Shown piece after piece: positions 24,088 through 33,002 of a stretch of DNA of 64,000 nucleotides. Every line of letters begins with the position of its first letter. The stretch's first letter is position 1. Position numbers and translations under genes: made by a program. The notes below the pieces were generated by a model. That model was not told the origin of the DNA and did no database searches. It saw only the letters and a program-made list of their open reading frames with translations. The stretch comes from CAYQJL01 sp964612295 (GTDB lineage Bacteria; Eisenbacteria; RBG-16-71-46; CAIMUX01; WJJG01): NCBI GenBank assembly GCA_964612295.1, contig CAZTDY010000002.1:1-64000 (forward strand), written 5' to 3'.

Positions 24088-25554
24088 CTAGCGAGGGCCG
24101 CGCTCGAGGACGAGCACCGACTCGAGATGCGGCGTCTGCGGGAAGAGATCGAAGACCCTCAGGCGGGTGGGACGATATCCATCTTCGGTGACCAGCAGAC
24201 CGGCATCCCGGGCCAGGGTCGACGGATTGCAGGAGACGTAGATGATCCGCGGGGCGGCAAGTCCTCTGACCTTCTCCAACGCCCGGGGGTGAAGGCCGCT
24301 GCGGGGGGGATCGATCACAATCGCGTCCCACGCGGGGCGCCCGGGTGCGCGGCCCGGCGGGTTTTCCCAGACCTGGTTCGCCGCGGCCTGAGGCGAGTTC
24401 TTCTTGGCCTCCACGGGACTGGCCACGAAGTGCACGTTGGTGATGTCGTTCAGCTGTGCATTGCGCTTGGCCTCCGTCACGGCCTCGGGCAGCACCTCGA
24501 CGCCCATCAGGCTGCGCACGTGCCGGGCGATGGGCAGGCTGAAGGCTCCGATCCCGCAATAGAGATCGAGCACGGAGTCGTCTTCGGCGAATCCTCCAAC
24601 CTCCAGGACCTCTCGGATCAGGGCTTCGCCCCCTGCGGTCTGGGTCTGGAAGAAAGAGATGGGGCCGATCTCGTAGGTGAGGTCCAGCATCTTCTCGCGC
24701 CAGAGGGGACGCCCAACAAGCGTGCGCAGATCCTCCCCGGTTGCGATCATCGCCTTCCGCCGGTTGAAGCAGGCGACCTGCCCGGTGATCTCGGGAACCT
24801 GCTCCTGCAATCGTTCCGAGAGAGTCGCGATCCGCTCATCCTCCTCGCGAATGACCAGGACGACCAGGAGGTCGTTCGTGGTGGCCGACTGGCGGACGAT
24901 GATGTGGCGCAGAAGCCCCTTGTCCTGGCGGCAGTCGTACGCGGTGAGGCCGAGCTCTTGCGCCTCCCGGCGCACGGTGACCGTGATCCGATTCGAGAGT
25001 TCGGACTGGAGCTGGCAGTCGGTGACGTTGAAGACTCCCTGAAATACCCCGCGCGGATGAAGCCCCAGGGCCGGACCGGCCTCAAATGGATGGCCGGCGT
25101 CCAGGTCCTCGCGGCTGAGCCAGGGCCTCGCACCGAAGGTGAACTCCATCTTGTTCCGATAGAAGAAACTGTTGGGACTCCGCCAGGGTTCGGCCTCCAC
25201 CTCCGGCTCGAACTTCCCGATGCGCCGCAGGAGTTCACGAGCCTGGACGGCTTTGTATCGGGTTTGCGCGGCCGGGTCGAGACCTTGGAGCGCGCAGCCG
25301 CCGCAGAGGTCCGTATGAGGGCAGACCGCTGGAATCCGATCCGCGGCGGGGGTGATGACCTCGAGCAAATCGGCTTCGAAGATGCCCTTGCGCCGCTTGC
25401 GGATCTGGAGTCGCACCCGATCGCCGGGGAAACAGCCGCGAGCCATGACCACCCAGCCATCCGAACGCACCACGCCGGCGCCGCCGTAGGCCAGGTCGAT
25501 GACCTCGCCGATGACCTCCTGGCCGCGCTTCGGTTTGGGTGTTTCGGTTGCCAT
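24088..25554 (-). CDS. 23S rRNA (uracil-5)-methyltransferase, RlmD/RumA type
   Basis: 488 aa. An N-terminal TRAM domain (about 10-68) is followed by the Fe-S cluster motif with Cys78, Cys84 and Cys87 (CPHTDLCGGC) and a later Cys in VTDCQL. The C-terminal SAM-dependent domain has SFFQTQ, LDLYCGIGAF, VIDPPRSGLHP and VSCNPSTLARD, where Cys is the nucleophile that attacks uracil C6. It would form m5U in 23S rRNA; whether the site is U1939-, U747- or tRNA-like cannot be decided from sequence. The Fe-S type points to RlmC/RlmD rather than TrmA. Starts with a GGAG-type SD. Confidence 0.88.
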   Translation of the reverse strand: MATETPKPKRGQEVIGEVIDLAYGGAGVVRSDGWVVMARGCFPGDRVRLQIRKRRKGIFEADLLEVITPAADRIPAVCPHTDLCGGCALQGLDPAAQTRYKAVQARELLRRIGKFEPEVEAEPWRSPNSFFYRNKMEFTFGARPWLSREDLDAGHPFEAGPALGLHPRGVFQGVFNVTDCQLQSELSNRITVTVRREAQELGLTAYDCRQDKGLLRHIIVRQSATTNDLLVVLVIREEDERIATLSERLQEQVPEITGQVACFNRRKAMIATGEDLRTLVGRPLWREKMLDLTYEIGPISFFQTQTAGGEALIREVLEVGGFAEDDSVLDLYCGIGAFSLPIARHVRSLMGVEVLPEAVTEAKRNAQLNDITNVHFVASPVEAKKNSPQAAANQVWENPPGRAPGRPAWDAIVIDPPRSGLHPRALEKVRGLAAPRIIYVSCNPSTLARDAGLLVTEDGYRPTRLRVFDLFPQTPHLESVLVLERGPR

Positions 25555-25790
25555 CTGTCTACTCCGGGTCCGTTGGTTGAGACGGTGCCGGACGAATGTA
25601 CGCCTTGGGCAGCATGTCCGCCAAGAGCGGGTTTTGCCGAGGTGGTGCCTTCAGGCGAGAAGGTCTATACTGCGCCAGACCTAGCAGACCGGGTGCGGTC
25701 CAGCATCGACCGACAGGGCTTCGCCCCACCGGCCTGCACAGGCCTCGCCGAGTTGCGGTGAGGCCGGTGAGGAAAGAGAGGAGGATGATG

Positions 25791-26819
25791 ATGATGGCAT
25801 ACGTGCGCGGGAAATCCCTCGCGGGCCTGGTGGCGCTGGGATTCGTCCTGGCCGTACTTGCGGGTTGCGGAGAAAAAGAGGACACGCAGGCAGACACTGC
25901 GATTCACGATACGGGAAGCGAACTGCTCGGGGAGCCGAACACCGTGGTGGCCGAGGTCGATGGGGAGCCCATCACCTTTGCCGAGGTCAACCTGGTGACG
26001 CGTTTCTGGATCGACTCCCGGGCCCAGCGGCGTCAGGCCCCCGTGGAGCGCAATGAACTTCAGCGTCAGGCCCTCGACCATCTCATCGATCAGCGCGCGC
26101 TGGCGCAGGAGTCGATTGGCCGAGGCTACGAGGTTGCCGAGTCGTCCTTAGACAGCATGGTCACGGTCTGGGAGGGCGGATTCCCCAATCCCGACGATCG
26201 CGATGACCGGCTTCGCGAGAGCGGCGTCACGCTCAACGAGGTCAGGGAGAGTTTCCGGCGGGACCGTCTCGTTCAGATCCTGATCGCCAAGGTGATCGAC
26301 GACACGCTTCAGGTCGCCGAAGAGGAGGTGCAGGCCTACTACGCCGCCAACCCGCAGTTCTTCGACACGACCCGGGTCAGGGTCAGCCATGTGCTGCTCA
26401 CGAGCCAGCCGGGTGAACCGGCCGCGCGCCGGGATTCGATTCGGGCCCGCGCGGCGGAACTCCACGGTGACTTGAAGGGCGGCGCGGACTTTGCCTCGAC
26501 CGCAAGAGCGCAATCCGACTGCCCCTCGAGCGCGAACGGCGGAGACCTGGGCTACGCGAACCGCAATCGCCAGAGCTGGGTGGCGCCTTTCCATGCCGCG
26601 GCGTTCGCGCTGAAGGAAGGTGAGATCAGCGACGTGGTCGAGACCCAATTCGGGTATCACATTCTCAAGGTCACCGAGCGCGATGATGGCGGGTTGGACT
26701 TCGCCAGCGTGGAGCCGAACATCCGCCAGTTCCTGCGAGGCAACGTCATGCAGGAAGCGGTCAACCGCCTTGCGCAGGAGCTGCGCAGTTCGAAGGACGT
26801 GAAGGTCAATCTGCAATGA
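25791..26819 (+). CDS. Parvulin-type peptidyl-prolyl isomerase lipoprotein (PpiC/PrsA/SurA-like)
   Basis: 342 aa. A lipobox LAGC (Cys26) predicts a lipoprotein. An N-terminal SurA-type helical chaperone region follows (about 40-170; VVAEVDGEPITFAEV). A single rotamase domain (about 185-300) carries VRVSHVLL, GADFASTARAQSDCPS, GGDLGY and TQFGYHILKV. The role would be folding of exported or outer-membrane proteins. Four ATGs run together (25785-25796) behind AGGAGG (25779-25784); I take the third for spacing. The stop overlaps the rel start (ATGA), so the two are translationally coupled. Confidence 0.88.
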   Translation: MMAYVRGKSLAGLVALGFVLAVLAGCGEKEDTQADTAIHDTGSELLGEPNTVVAEVDGEPITFAEVNLVTRFWIDSRAQRRQAPVERNELQRQALDHLIDQRALAQESIGRGYEVAESSLDSMVTVWEGGFPNPDDRDDRLRESGVTLNEVRESFRRDRLVQILIAKVIDDTLQVAEEEVQAYYAANPQFFDTTRVRVSHVLLTSQPGEPAARRDSIRARAAELHGDLKGGADFASTARAQSDCPSSANGGDLGYANRNRQSWVAPFHAAAFALKEGEISDVVETQFGYHILKVTERDDGGLDFASVEPNIRQFLRGNVMQEAVNRLAQELRSSKDVKVNLQ

Positions 26820-29047
26820 CGATTGCCGACCGAGCACAGGTTGATGCGCTATTCGAAGCCGCTCTGGCCGAGCTGCTGAGCTACCGGCCGGAGGTGGAGA
26901 TCGGCTATTTGGAGGCGATCTACCTGTGGGCTGCCCAAGCCCACGAGGGTCAGACGCGCCGCTCGGGGGATCCCTATCTGATCCACCCGGTCGAGTCGAT
27001 GCGCATCCTGCTCGATCTTTTGCGCCGCCGTTCGGATTTGCCCATTCTGGCGGCGGCGCTCTTGCACGATACCGTCGAGGACAGCCAGCAGATCAGTCTC
27101 ACGGACCTCGAGAACGAGTTCGGATCGGACGTTGCCTCCCTGGTCGACGGGGTGACCAAGATCAGCGACCTGCCCTTCCGCAGTCCCGAGGTGACGCAAA
27201 CCGAGAACTACCGGAAGATGCTGCTGTCGATGGCGCGGGACGTCCGCGTCATCCTGGTCAAACTGTCCGATCGATTGCACAACATGCGCACCCTCGACTT
27301 CCTCGAGGAAGAGCGCCGCATCAAGATCGCCCGCGAGACGCGCGACATCTATGCCCCGATCGCTCACCGATTGGGGATCGCCCGCTTCAAGTGGGAACTC
27401 GAGGACCTGTCCTTCAAGTACCTCCAACCGGAGGCGTACCGCGATCTGGTGCAAAACGTTGCCGAGAAGCGGACCGAGCGGGAGTCGGCGATCGATGAGG
27501 TGGCGGCGCCCCTGCGGCAGCGTCTCAAGGAAGAGGAGATCAACTGCGAGGTCCGCGGTCGTCCGAAACATCTCTGGAGCATTCACCAGAAGATGGAACG
27601 GCTCGGACTGCCGTTCCAGGAGATCCTCGACCTGCTCGGTCTGCGGGTTCTGACCGACTCCCGTGATGACTGCTACCGCGTGCTGGGCGTCATCCACGAC
27701 CTGTTCACCCCTGTGCCCGACAAACTGAAGGACTACATCGCGACCCCGAAGAGCAACATGTACCAGTCGCTCCACACCATGGTCACCGTGCCCTTCAAGC
27801 GGCGGATGGTGGAGATCCAGATCCGCACCTGGGACATGCATCGGATCTCGGAGATCGGGATCGCGGCACACTACAGCTACAAGGAGGGCCAGAAGGGTCC
27901 GGAGAAGGAGATCCAGGACAAGCTCGGAGACTTCATCGTCAAGGGCACGACCGAGTGGCACGCCGATGCCGGCGACCCGGTCGAGTTCATGGACTTCCTG
28001 CGCACCTCCCTCTACCAGGATGAGGTGTTCGTCTTCACCCCGCGCGGAGGACTCAAGCGACTGCCCCGTGGGGCGACCCCGATCGATTTCGCCTACTCGA
28101 TTCACTCCGACGTGGGCGATCACTGCGTCGGCGCGAAGGTGGACGGTCAGATCGTGCCCCTGCGCTACGAATTGAAGAGCGGTGAAGTGGTCGAGGTCAT
28201 CACCTCGCCCCACGCGCAGCCCCGCGAGGATTGGCTCAAGATCGTGGCGTCGAGCCGCGCGAAAAGCAAGATCCGCCGTTTCCTCACCCAGGAGCGCCTG
28301 GATGTGTCGGTCCGGTTGGGCCGAGAGATGATCATGCGGGAGCTCAAGAAGCATCGCGTGAACATGCCGCCGGAGAAGGAGCTGGAGGACATCTCCCAGA
28401 GTTTCGGTCTGGTCGATGTGCCGCTGCTCTTCGCCAAGGTGGGGCAGGGCGACATCTCGGTGCAAAGCGTCATGGGACGCATCCTCCCGGAGAAGGATCG
28501 GGAGGAGACGAAGGCGGCCTCGGCCCTGAAGCGGCTGCGCCGCCTTGCGCAGCGATCGTCGGACGAAAAGCCGGGCCTGAAGATCGGCGATATCGACGGG
28601 CTCATGATCCGCATCGCCAAGTGCTGCCAGCCGATACCGGGCGACAAGGTCATCGGGATCATCACCCGCGGACGGGGCATCTCGGTGCATCGCGTCGACT
28701 GCCCGAACACCTTCTCACCGAACATTGAAGCGGAGCGCCGCATCGAGGTCGCCTGGGATGTGGAACGGGACCAGCGGTTCTTAGTAAGGCTGGTCGTGAC
28801 CGGTGCGGACCGGACCAATCTCTTAGTGGATGTGGCCACGTCCATCTCGAAGCTGGACATCGCCATGCGTCACGGGGCGATGTCGGCCACCGGCGACGGC
28901 GGGGCCCGCGGAGATTTCGTGCTGGAGGTCAAGAACGTCAAGGATCTGCAGCGCTCGATCGTGGCCATTCGCCGGGTGCGCGGGGTCAGTACGGTCGAAC
29001 GCAGCGGGACCCTGGTGGATCCGTCGGAGTTGGAGGATGAGGACTAG
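26816..29047 (+). CDS. rel: Bifunctional (p)ppGpp synthetase/hydrolase
   Basis: 743 aa, full RSH architecture. The N-terminal HD hydrolase has His43, His57 and HDTVED (84-89), plus SDRLHNMRTL, all intact, so (p)ppGpp hydrolysis is expected. The synthetase domain (about 240-360) has LLGLRVLT, KDYIATPKSNMYQSLHT (near 313) and EIQIRTWDMH. TGS (about 400-460, DFAYSIHSDVGDHC), a helical/zinc-finger region with AKCCQPIPGD, and a C-terminal ACT domain follow. This single long RSH is the usual type outside gamma/beta-proteobacteria. In Firmicutes rel is followed by dtd; here only a 222-aa outer-membrane protein separates it from dtd. Confidence 0.94.
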   Translation: MTIADRAQVDALFEAALAELLSYRPEVEIGYLEAIYLWAAQAHEGQTRRSGDPYLIHPVESMRILLDLLRRRSDLPILAAALLHDTVEDSQQISLTDLENEFGSDVASLVDGVTKISDLPFRSPEVTQTENYRKMLLSMARDVRVILVKLSDRLHNMRTLDFLEEERRIKIARETRDIYAPIAHRLGIARFKWELEDLSFKYLQPEAYRDLVQNVAEKRTERESAIDEVAAPLRQRLKEEEINCEVRGRPKHLWSIHQKMERLGLPFQEILDLLGLRVLTDSRDDCYRVLGVIHDLFTPVPDKLKDYIATPKSNMYQSLHTMVTVPFKRRMVEIQIRTWDMHRISEIGIAAHYSYKEGQKGPEKEIQDKLGDFIVKGTTEWHADAGDPVEFMDFLRTSLYQDEVFVFTPRGGLKRLPRGATPIDFAYSIHSDVGDHCVGAKVDGQIVPLRYELKSGEVVEVITSPHAQPREDWLKIVASSRAKSKIRRFLTQERLDVSVRLGREMIMRELKKHRVNMPPEKELEDISQSFGLVDVPLLFAKVGQGDISVQSVMGRILPEKDREETKAASALKRLRRLAQRSSDEKPGLKIGDIDGLMIRIAKCCQPIPGDKVIGIITRGRGISVHRVDCPNTFSPNIEAERRIEVAWDVERDQRFLVRLVVTGADRTNLLVDVATSISKLDIAMRHGAMSATGDGGARGDFVLEVKNVKDLQRSIVAIRRVRGVSTVERSGTLVDPSELEDED

Positions 29048-29119
29048 CCCCTGCGCCACGGGTCGCGTGGCCTACTGGCAGCAGGATGTGCTGACGCTGA
29101 ACTATCGGGAGGAACAGGG

Positions 29120-29788
29120 ATGAAACGTCACCAGCTGCGATGTGCGCGCAATTGGAGGGCCCTTGGATGGGCCGGTCTCGTGGTATTCGGTGTTCTGGCG
29201 TTCAGCCTCGCTTCGCCGGCCGTGGCCGGCGGTGGGGTCGGCGCCCGGTTTGGGTACGCCAACGTGTCGGATGACGTCTTCACCGGCAGTGGGGACCTGG
29301 GCGGCACCAATCTGGTGGGCCTGCAGCTCAACTTCAACCTGGGGCCGTTGCTCGCGATCGAGGCGGCCGGCGAGTACGTGAGCGAGGACTTCTCCTTCAC
29401 CGAGGGATTGTTCGAGGGCATCGAGGCAGCCGGCGACGGCGCGTACAAGGACATGGGCCTGTTCGCGACCGGACGAATCGACCTCCTCAACCTGATGATT
29501 CTCCCGCTGAAGGGGTATGCAGGGGGAGGCGTCAACGCGCACTGGGTTGAGGTGAAGGTCGAGAACGCCGAGGCGGACAATCCCGCCAACGACGACCAGC
29601 TCGAAGACGCCATCGAGAACGTGGCCGGCGATTCCAGCGAGGCCGGGTGGCATCTCGTGGCCGGGATTCGGTTCGCCCCAGTGGGCGTGCCGCTGTCGGC
29701 GTTCCTCGAAGGCCGCTACATGAAGGGCTTCGGGGACGACCTCCCGTCGTCGAAGTCGATCTACCTCGGCGTCAACATCGCGCTGTAG
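29120..29788 (+). CDS. Outer-membrane beta-barrel protein
   Basis: 222 aa. A signal peptide of about 36 residues ends SLASPAVA. The mature chain has alternating strands with short turns (GVGARFGYANV, NLVGLQLNFNLG, AIEAAGEYV, LKGYAGGGVNA, GWHLVAGIRFAP, AFLEGRYMKGFG) and a terminal IYLGVNIAL. This layout fits an eight-stranded OmpA/OmpX/OmpW-like barrel. An acidic loop of about 30 residues (near 150-175) is probably extracellular. GGGAGG precedes the ATG. It stands between rel and dtd-maf with no evident functional tie. The specific role is unknown. Confidence 0.8.
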   Translation: MKRHQLRCARNWRALGWAGLVVFGVLAFSLASPAVAGGGVGARFGYANVSDDVFTGSGDLGGTNLVGLQLNFNLGPLLAIEAAGEYVSEDFSFTEGLFEGIEAAGDGAYKDMGLFATGRIDLLNLMILPLKGYAGGGVNAHWVEVKVENAEADNPANDDQLEDAIENVAGDSSEAGWHLVAGIRFAPVGVPLSAFLEGRYMKGFGDDLPSSKSIYLGVNIAL

Positions 29789-29813
29789 ACCAGCGGTCAG
29801 GATTAGTAAGCGC

Positions 29814-30899
29814 ATGATTGCGGTCGTCCAACGCGTCACTCGGGCCGAGGTCCGGGTCACCGGCCGGGACCCCGAGGGGATCGGCCAAGGCCTCTTCGTC
29901 CTGCTCGGGGTTGCGCGCGGGGATCGGGAACAGGACGCCGAGTGGCTCGCGAAGAAGTGCCTGTCCCTGCGCATCTTCAGCGACCAGCAGCGTCACATGA
30001 ATCTCTCGCTCGCGGAGGTGGGCGGAGAGATTCTGGTCATCTCCCAGTTCACCCTCCTCGGCGATTGCATCAAGGGCCGGCGGCCGAGCTGGAGCCGGGC
30101 CGCCGATCCCGGCGAGGCCGAGCGGCTCTACGAAGAATTTGTCGCCGCCCTTCGCCGGGGCCCATTCGAGGTGAAGACCGGCGTGTTTCAGGCGATGATG
30201 GAAGTCGATAGTGTCAACGACGGGCCGGTCACCCTGCACATCGATACCGCCGACTGGCGGGGACGGAAGGACCAGGGAGGTAAGGCCCAGGGGGCGGAGA
30301 ATCTGCTCGGCCTCAGGAGCCGGCCCCTCACTCTGGCGTCTCGATCGCCGCGGCGGGCCCGTTTGCTCGAGATGCTGGGCGTCCGCTTCGAGGTTTGCGA
30401 ACCGTCCGAGGACGGGCCCGACCGCCGGGACGGGGAAGATCCGGCGGCCTACGCAGCCCGCCAGGCGGAGGCGAAAGCCCTCTCGGTGGCCCAGGATCTC
30501 AAGGAGGGGATCGCCCTGGGGGCCGACACCGTGGTCTACTTAGGCGGCGAAGTCCTGGAAAAACCGGTGGATCGGGGGGAGGCCGAGGCATTTCTGCGGC
30601 GGCTGGCCGGCCGGGAACACGAGGTTTACACGGGGATCAGCCTGGTGCGGGCCGGTGGCACAGGACGGGCCACGGCCGTCGAATGCTCCGGCGTCACCAT
30701 GAGTGCGATGGATGATGAGACCATCGCCGCATATGTGAAGACCGGCGAACCGCTTGACAAAGCGGGGGCCTACGGGATACAGGGTGTGGGGGGGATGCTT
30801 GTCGAGGCCGTTCGCGGCTGCTATTTCAATGTGATGGGCTTGCCGCTGAACCGACTTCGGCGACTCATGCACACGCTCGAGGAGGAGCCCCCCGGATAG
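29814..30899 (+). CDS. DTD-Maf fusion: D-aminoacyl-tRNA deacylase plus Maf nucleotide pyrophosphatase
   Basis: 361 aa, two complete enzymes in one chain. Residues 1-146 are DTD: SQFT (77-80) and NDGPVT (135-140, the Gly-cisPro chiral-proofreading motif), which removes D-amino acids and glycine from mischarged tRNA. Residues 171-361 are Maf: LTLASRSPRR, ADTVV, EKPVD, VYTGI, YGIQGVGG and YFNVMGLPL, a house-cleaning NTP pyrophosphatase. The linker (147-170) contains no ATG, GTG or TTG in frame. A GGGAGGT at 30275-30281 inside it looks like a relict ribosome-binding site followed by an out-of-frame TAA, as if two genes had fused. Both catalytic motifs are intact. Confidence 0.92.
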   Translation: MIAVVQRVTRAEVRVTGRDPEGIGQGLFVLLGVARGDREQDAEWLAKKCLSLRIFSDQQRHMNLSLAEVGGEILVISQFTLLGDCIKGRRPSWSRAADPGEAERLYEEFVAALRRGPFEVKTGVFQAMMEVDSVNDGPVTLHIDTADWRGRKDQGGKAQGAENLLGLRSRPLTLASRSPRRARLLEMLGVRFEVCEPSEDGPDRRDGEDPAAYAARQAEAKALSVAQDLKEGIALGADTVVYLGGEVLEKPVDRGEAEAFLRRLAGREHEVYTGISLVRAGGTGRATAVECSGVTMSAMDDETIAAYVKTGEPLDKAGAYGIQGVGGMLVEAVRGCYFNVMGLPLNRLRRLMHTLEEEPPG

Positions 30900-30923
30900 T
30901 TCATTTCCGCCTAACAGCAGAAC

Positions 30924-30952
30924 TTGACAATCCCACCGCGGATAAGTACACT
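30924..30952 (+). promoter_or_regulatory. Promoter of the rplM-rpsI operon
   Basis: TTGACA (30924-30929), a 17-base spacer and TACACT (30947-30952, 4 of 6) lie just after dtd-maf and 50 bases before the rplM ATG. A strong promoter is expected for ribosomal protein genes. Confidence 0.7.
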
Positions 30953-31002
30953 GCATGTTTTGTAAATTGTGGGGAAGGCCGCTTCATTTGAGAGGTTCTT
31001 CG

Positions 31003-31485
31003 ATGTCTACGTATGCGACGAAAGCAGGCGATATTCAGCGCCGCTGGTACCTGATCGACGCCGAGGGCGAAGTCCTCGGACGTCTGGCGAGTGAGGTTGC
31101 CGCCCTCCTGCGGGGGAAGTGGAAGCCCAACACCTGTTCCTATTTGGACATGGGTGATCACGTGGTGATCATCAATGCCAAGGGCATTCGCACCACCGGC
31201 CGGAAAATCAACCAGAAGACGTATTTCCGCCACAGTGGCTACATCGGCGGTACGACGTACGTTCCTTTGAAGGATCGGATGCAGAAGGATCCGGACGAGG
31301 TGATCCGTGATGCGGTCAAGGGCATGTTGCCGCACAACCGCCTGGGACGCCAGATGATCCGCAAGCTCAAAGTCTACGCGGGCACCGAGCATCCGCATGA
31401 GGCCCAGCGGCCGATCCCGTACAAACCCGGCCTTCACGGCAAGGGATTCCCGGCGCAGGCCCAAGAAGACAGCCCGACGGAATAG
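31003..31485 (+). CDS. rplM: 50S ribosomal protein L13
   Basis: 160 aa from ATG 31003; about 15 residues longer than E. coli L13 through a short C-terminal tail. WYLIDAEGEVLGRLAS, GDHVVIINAKGI, YFRHSGY and MLPHNRLGRQM are diagnostic. It is an early-assembly protein of the large subunit. Followed 33 bp later by rpsI, the conserved pair. The frame is open to 30955 but that region is promoter. Confidence 0.96.
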   Translation: MSTYATKAGDIQRRWYLIDAEGEVLGRLASEVAALLRGKWKPNTCSYLDMGDHVVIINAKGIRTTGRKINQKTYFRHSGYIGGTTYVPLKDRMQKDPDEVIRDAVKGMLPHNRLGRQMIRKLKVYAGTEHPHEAQRPIPYKPGLHGKGFPAQAQEDSPTE

Positions 31486-31518
31486 GAATCGATCGCACGA
31501 GGCGAGGAGGCTTAGAGG

Positions 31519-31914
31519 ATGACGACGCAGACCACGGTGCAGGCGACGGGTAGGCGCAAAAACTCGGTCGCGCGGGTGCGCGTATTCCCCGGCACGGGCA
31601 ATGTCATGGTCAACAACCGCGACTTCACCGACTATTTTCCGCGTGAGACGGTTCGAATGGTCGCTCTCCGCCCCTTGGAGGTGACCGAGAATCTGGGCAA
31701 GTTCGACGTGATGGCCAACTGTCACGGCGGTGGGCTCACCGGCCAGGCCGGGGCGCTCAGCTTGGGGTTGGCCCGGGCCTTGAAGGAACTTCTTCCCGAG
31801 GCGAAAGCCGCACTGAGCAAGGAAGGTCTGCTGACCCGCGATTCGCGAATGGTAGAGCGGAAGAAGTATGGTCAGCCTGGCGCGCGCAAGCGTTTCCAGT
31901 TCTCGAAGCGGTAG
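31519..31914 (+). CDS. rpsI: 30S ribosomal protein S9
   Basis: 131 aa. TGRRKNSVARVRVFPG at the N-terminus and the basic tail ending RKRFQFSKR (which reaches the P-site tRNA) are diagnostic, and length is normal. It forms an operon with rplM. The SD is TTAGAGG just upstream. The 156-bp gap to rpsB contains a GGCGG/CCGCC hairpin at about 31923-31938 without a U-run. Confidence 0.97.
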   Translation: MTTQTTVQATGRRKNSVARVRVFPGTGNVMVNNRDFTDYFPRETVRMVALRPLEVTENLGKFDVMANCHGGGLTGQAGALSLGLARALKELLPEAKAALSKEGLLTRDSRMVERKKYGQPGARKRFQFSKR

Positions 31915-32070
31915 GTTTCAAAGGCGGTTTCGGCCGCCCTCGTCCAGAATTGTCGCCGTCCTTTGGCCGGCGGGAATCAAGGATTAGTTCACACATCCTC
32001 ACTTGGGAGTTCTCTCGGCCTGTGCGGGAGTCTGGGGATGGAGGCACAAACTTCCTACTACGGGGGAGCT

Positions 32071-32895
32071 ATGCAGAATCTCACCGTCAAGGATCTCCTG
32101 GACGCCGGTGTACACTTCGGCCACCAAACCCGCCGGTGGAACCCGAAGATGAAACCGTACATCTTCATGGCGCGCGGGAGCATCTACATCATCGATCTCG
32201 AAAAGACGATGCAGACCATGGAAACGGCCCGCGAAGCCATTCGCCGGGTCGTCGGTGCGGGGGGCAGTGTCCTTTTCGTCGCGACCAAGAAGCAGGCGAA
32301 AGAGATCATCGCCGAGGAAGCCAAGCGCTGCGGCATGCACTACGTGACCGAACGCTGGCTCGGCGGGATGCTCACCAACTTCCAGACCATTCGCCAGAGC
32401 ATTCGTTATCTGCGAAACCTCGAGCGGATGGAGGAAGACGGCACGCTGGCGAAGCTTTCGAAGAAGGAAGCTTCCCGGAAGTCGAAGGCCCGCGGCAAGC
32501 TGGAGAAGACCTTCTCCGGAATCAAGGACATGGGCAAGCTCCCGGGTCTGATTTTTATCATCGACACGAAGAAAGAACACATCGCGGTTCGCGAAGCCAC
32601 GCGCCTGGGCATTCCCTCCATCGGCATCGTGGACACCAATGCGGACCCCGATGATGTGGCCTATCCCGTCCCCGGGAACGACGACGCGATTCGCGCGATC
32701 CGGCTCTACGCCCGGTTCGTAGGCGATGCGGTCCTCGAGTCCCGCGCATCCGCGCCGCCCATGCCCGAGAAGAAGCCTGGCGGTGCGTCGGCGGGCCCCA
32801 CGCCTCCGGTCGATACCACGCGGTCGGTCTCCGAGCCGGCCGGGCGCGGCGCCTGGTCTTCGGACAAGGTCGTGCCTCGCGGTGGCCGGAAGTAG
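32071..32895 (+). CDS. rpsB: 30S ribosomal protein S2
   Basis: 274 aa from ATG 32071 (GGGGGAG upstream). LLDAGVHFGHQTRRWNPKM, IIDLEKTMQTM, FVATKKQAKEII, WLGGMLTNFQTI, IIDTKKEHIAVREA and GIVDTNADP are all canonical. The last 40 residues form a Pro/Gly/Ala-rich, probably disordered extension after the S2 fold. It heads the classic rpsB-tsf-pyrH-frr series. Confidence 0.97.
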   Translation: MQNLTVKDLLDAGVHFGHQTRRWNPKMKPYIFMARGSIYIIDLEKTMQTMETAREAIRRVVGAGGSVLFVATKKQAKEIIAEEAKRCGMHYVTERWLGGMLTNFQTIRQSIRYLRNLERMEEDGTLAKLSKKEASRKSKARGKLEKTFSGIKDMGKLPGLIFIIDTKKEHIAVREATRLGIPSIGIVDTNADPDDVAYPVPGNDDAIRAIRLYARFVGDAVLESRASAPPMPEKKPGGASAGPTPPVDTTRSVSEPAGRGAWSSDKVVPRGGRK

Positions 32896-33002
32896 GTAGG
32901 CCGCTCAAGGCCAGTCGTTTCGGTGACATCCCAAGAGCAATTAACTCTTCGGCGGCGGCCCACGGGCGAGTGGACCGCTTTGGAACGAGAAGGAGCACGC
33001 TG

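Noticed and set aside
24037..25761. 574-aa + strand ORF
   Set aside because: Lies antisense to the RlmD-type methyltransferase, whose Fe-S and SAM motifs are complete.
26849..28690. 613-aa minus ORF opposite rel
   Set aside because: Compositional mirror of the Rel frame (His/Leu/Asp-rich) without any recognisable fold or start signal.
30270..30310. Separate start for maf after the GGGAGGT in the DTD-Maf linker
   Set aside because: No ATG, GTG or TTG follows in the Maf frame within reach; only a CTG over 20 bases away.
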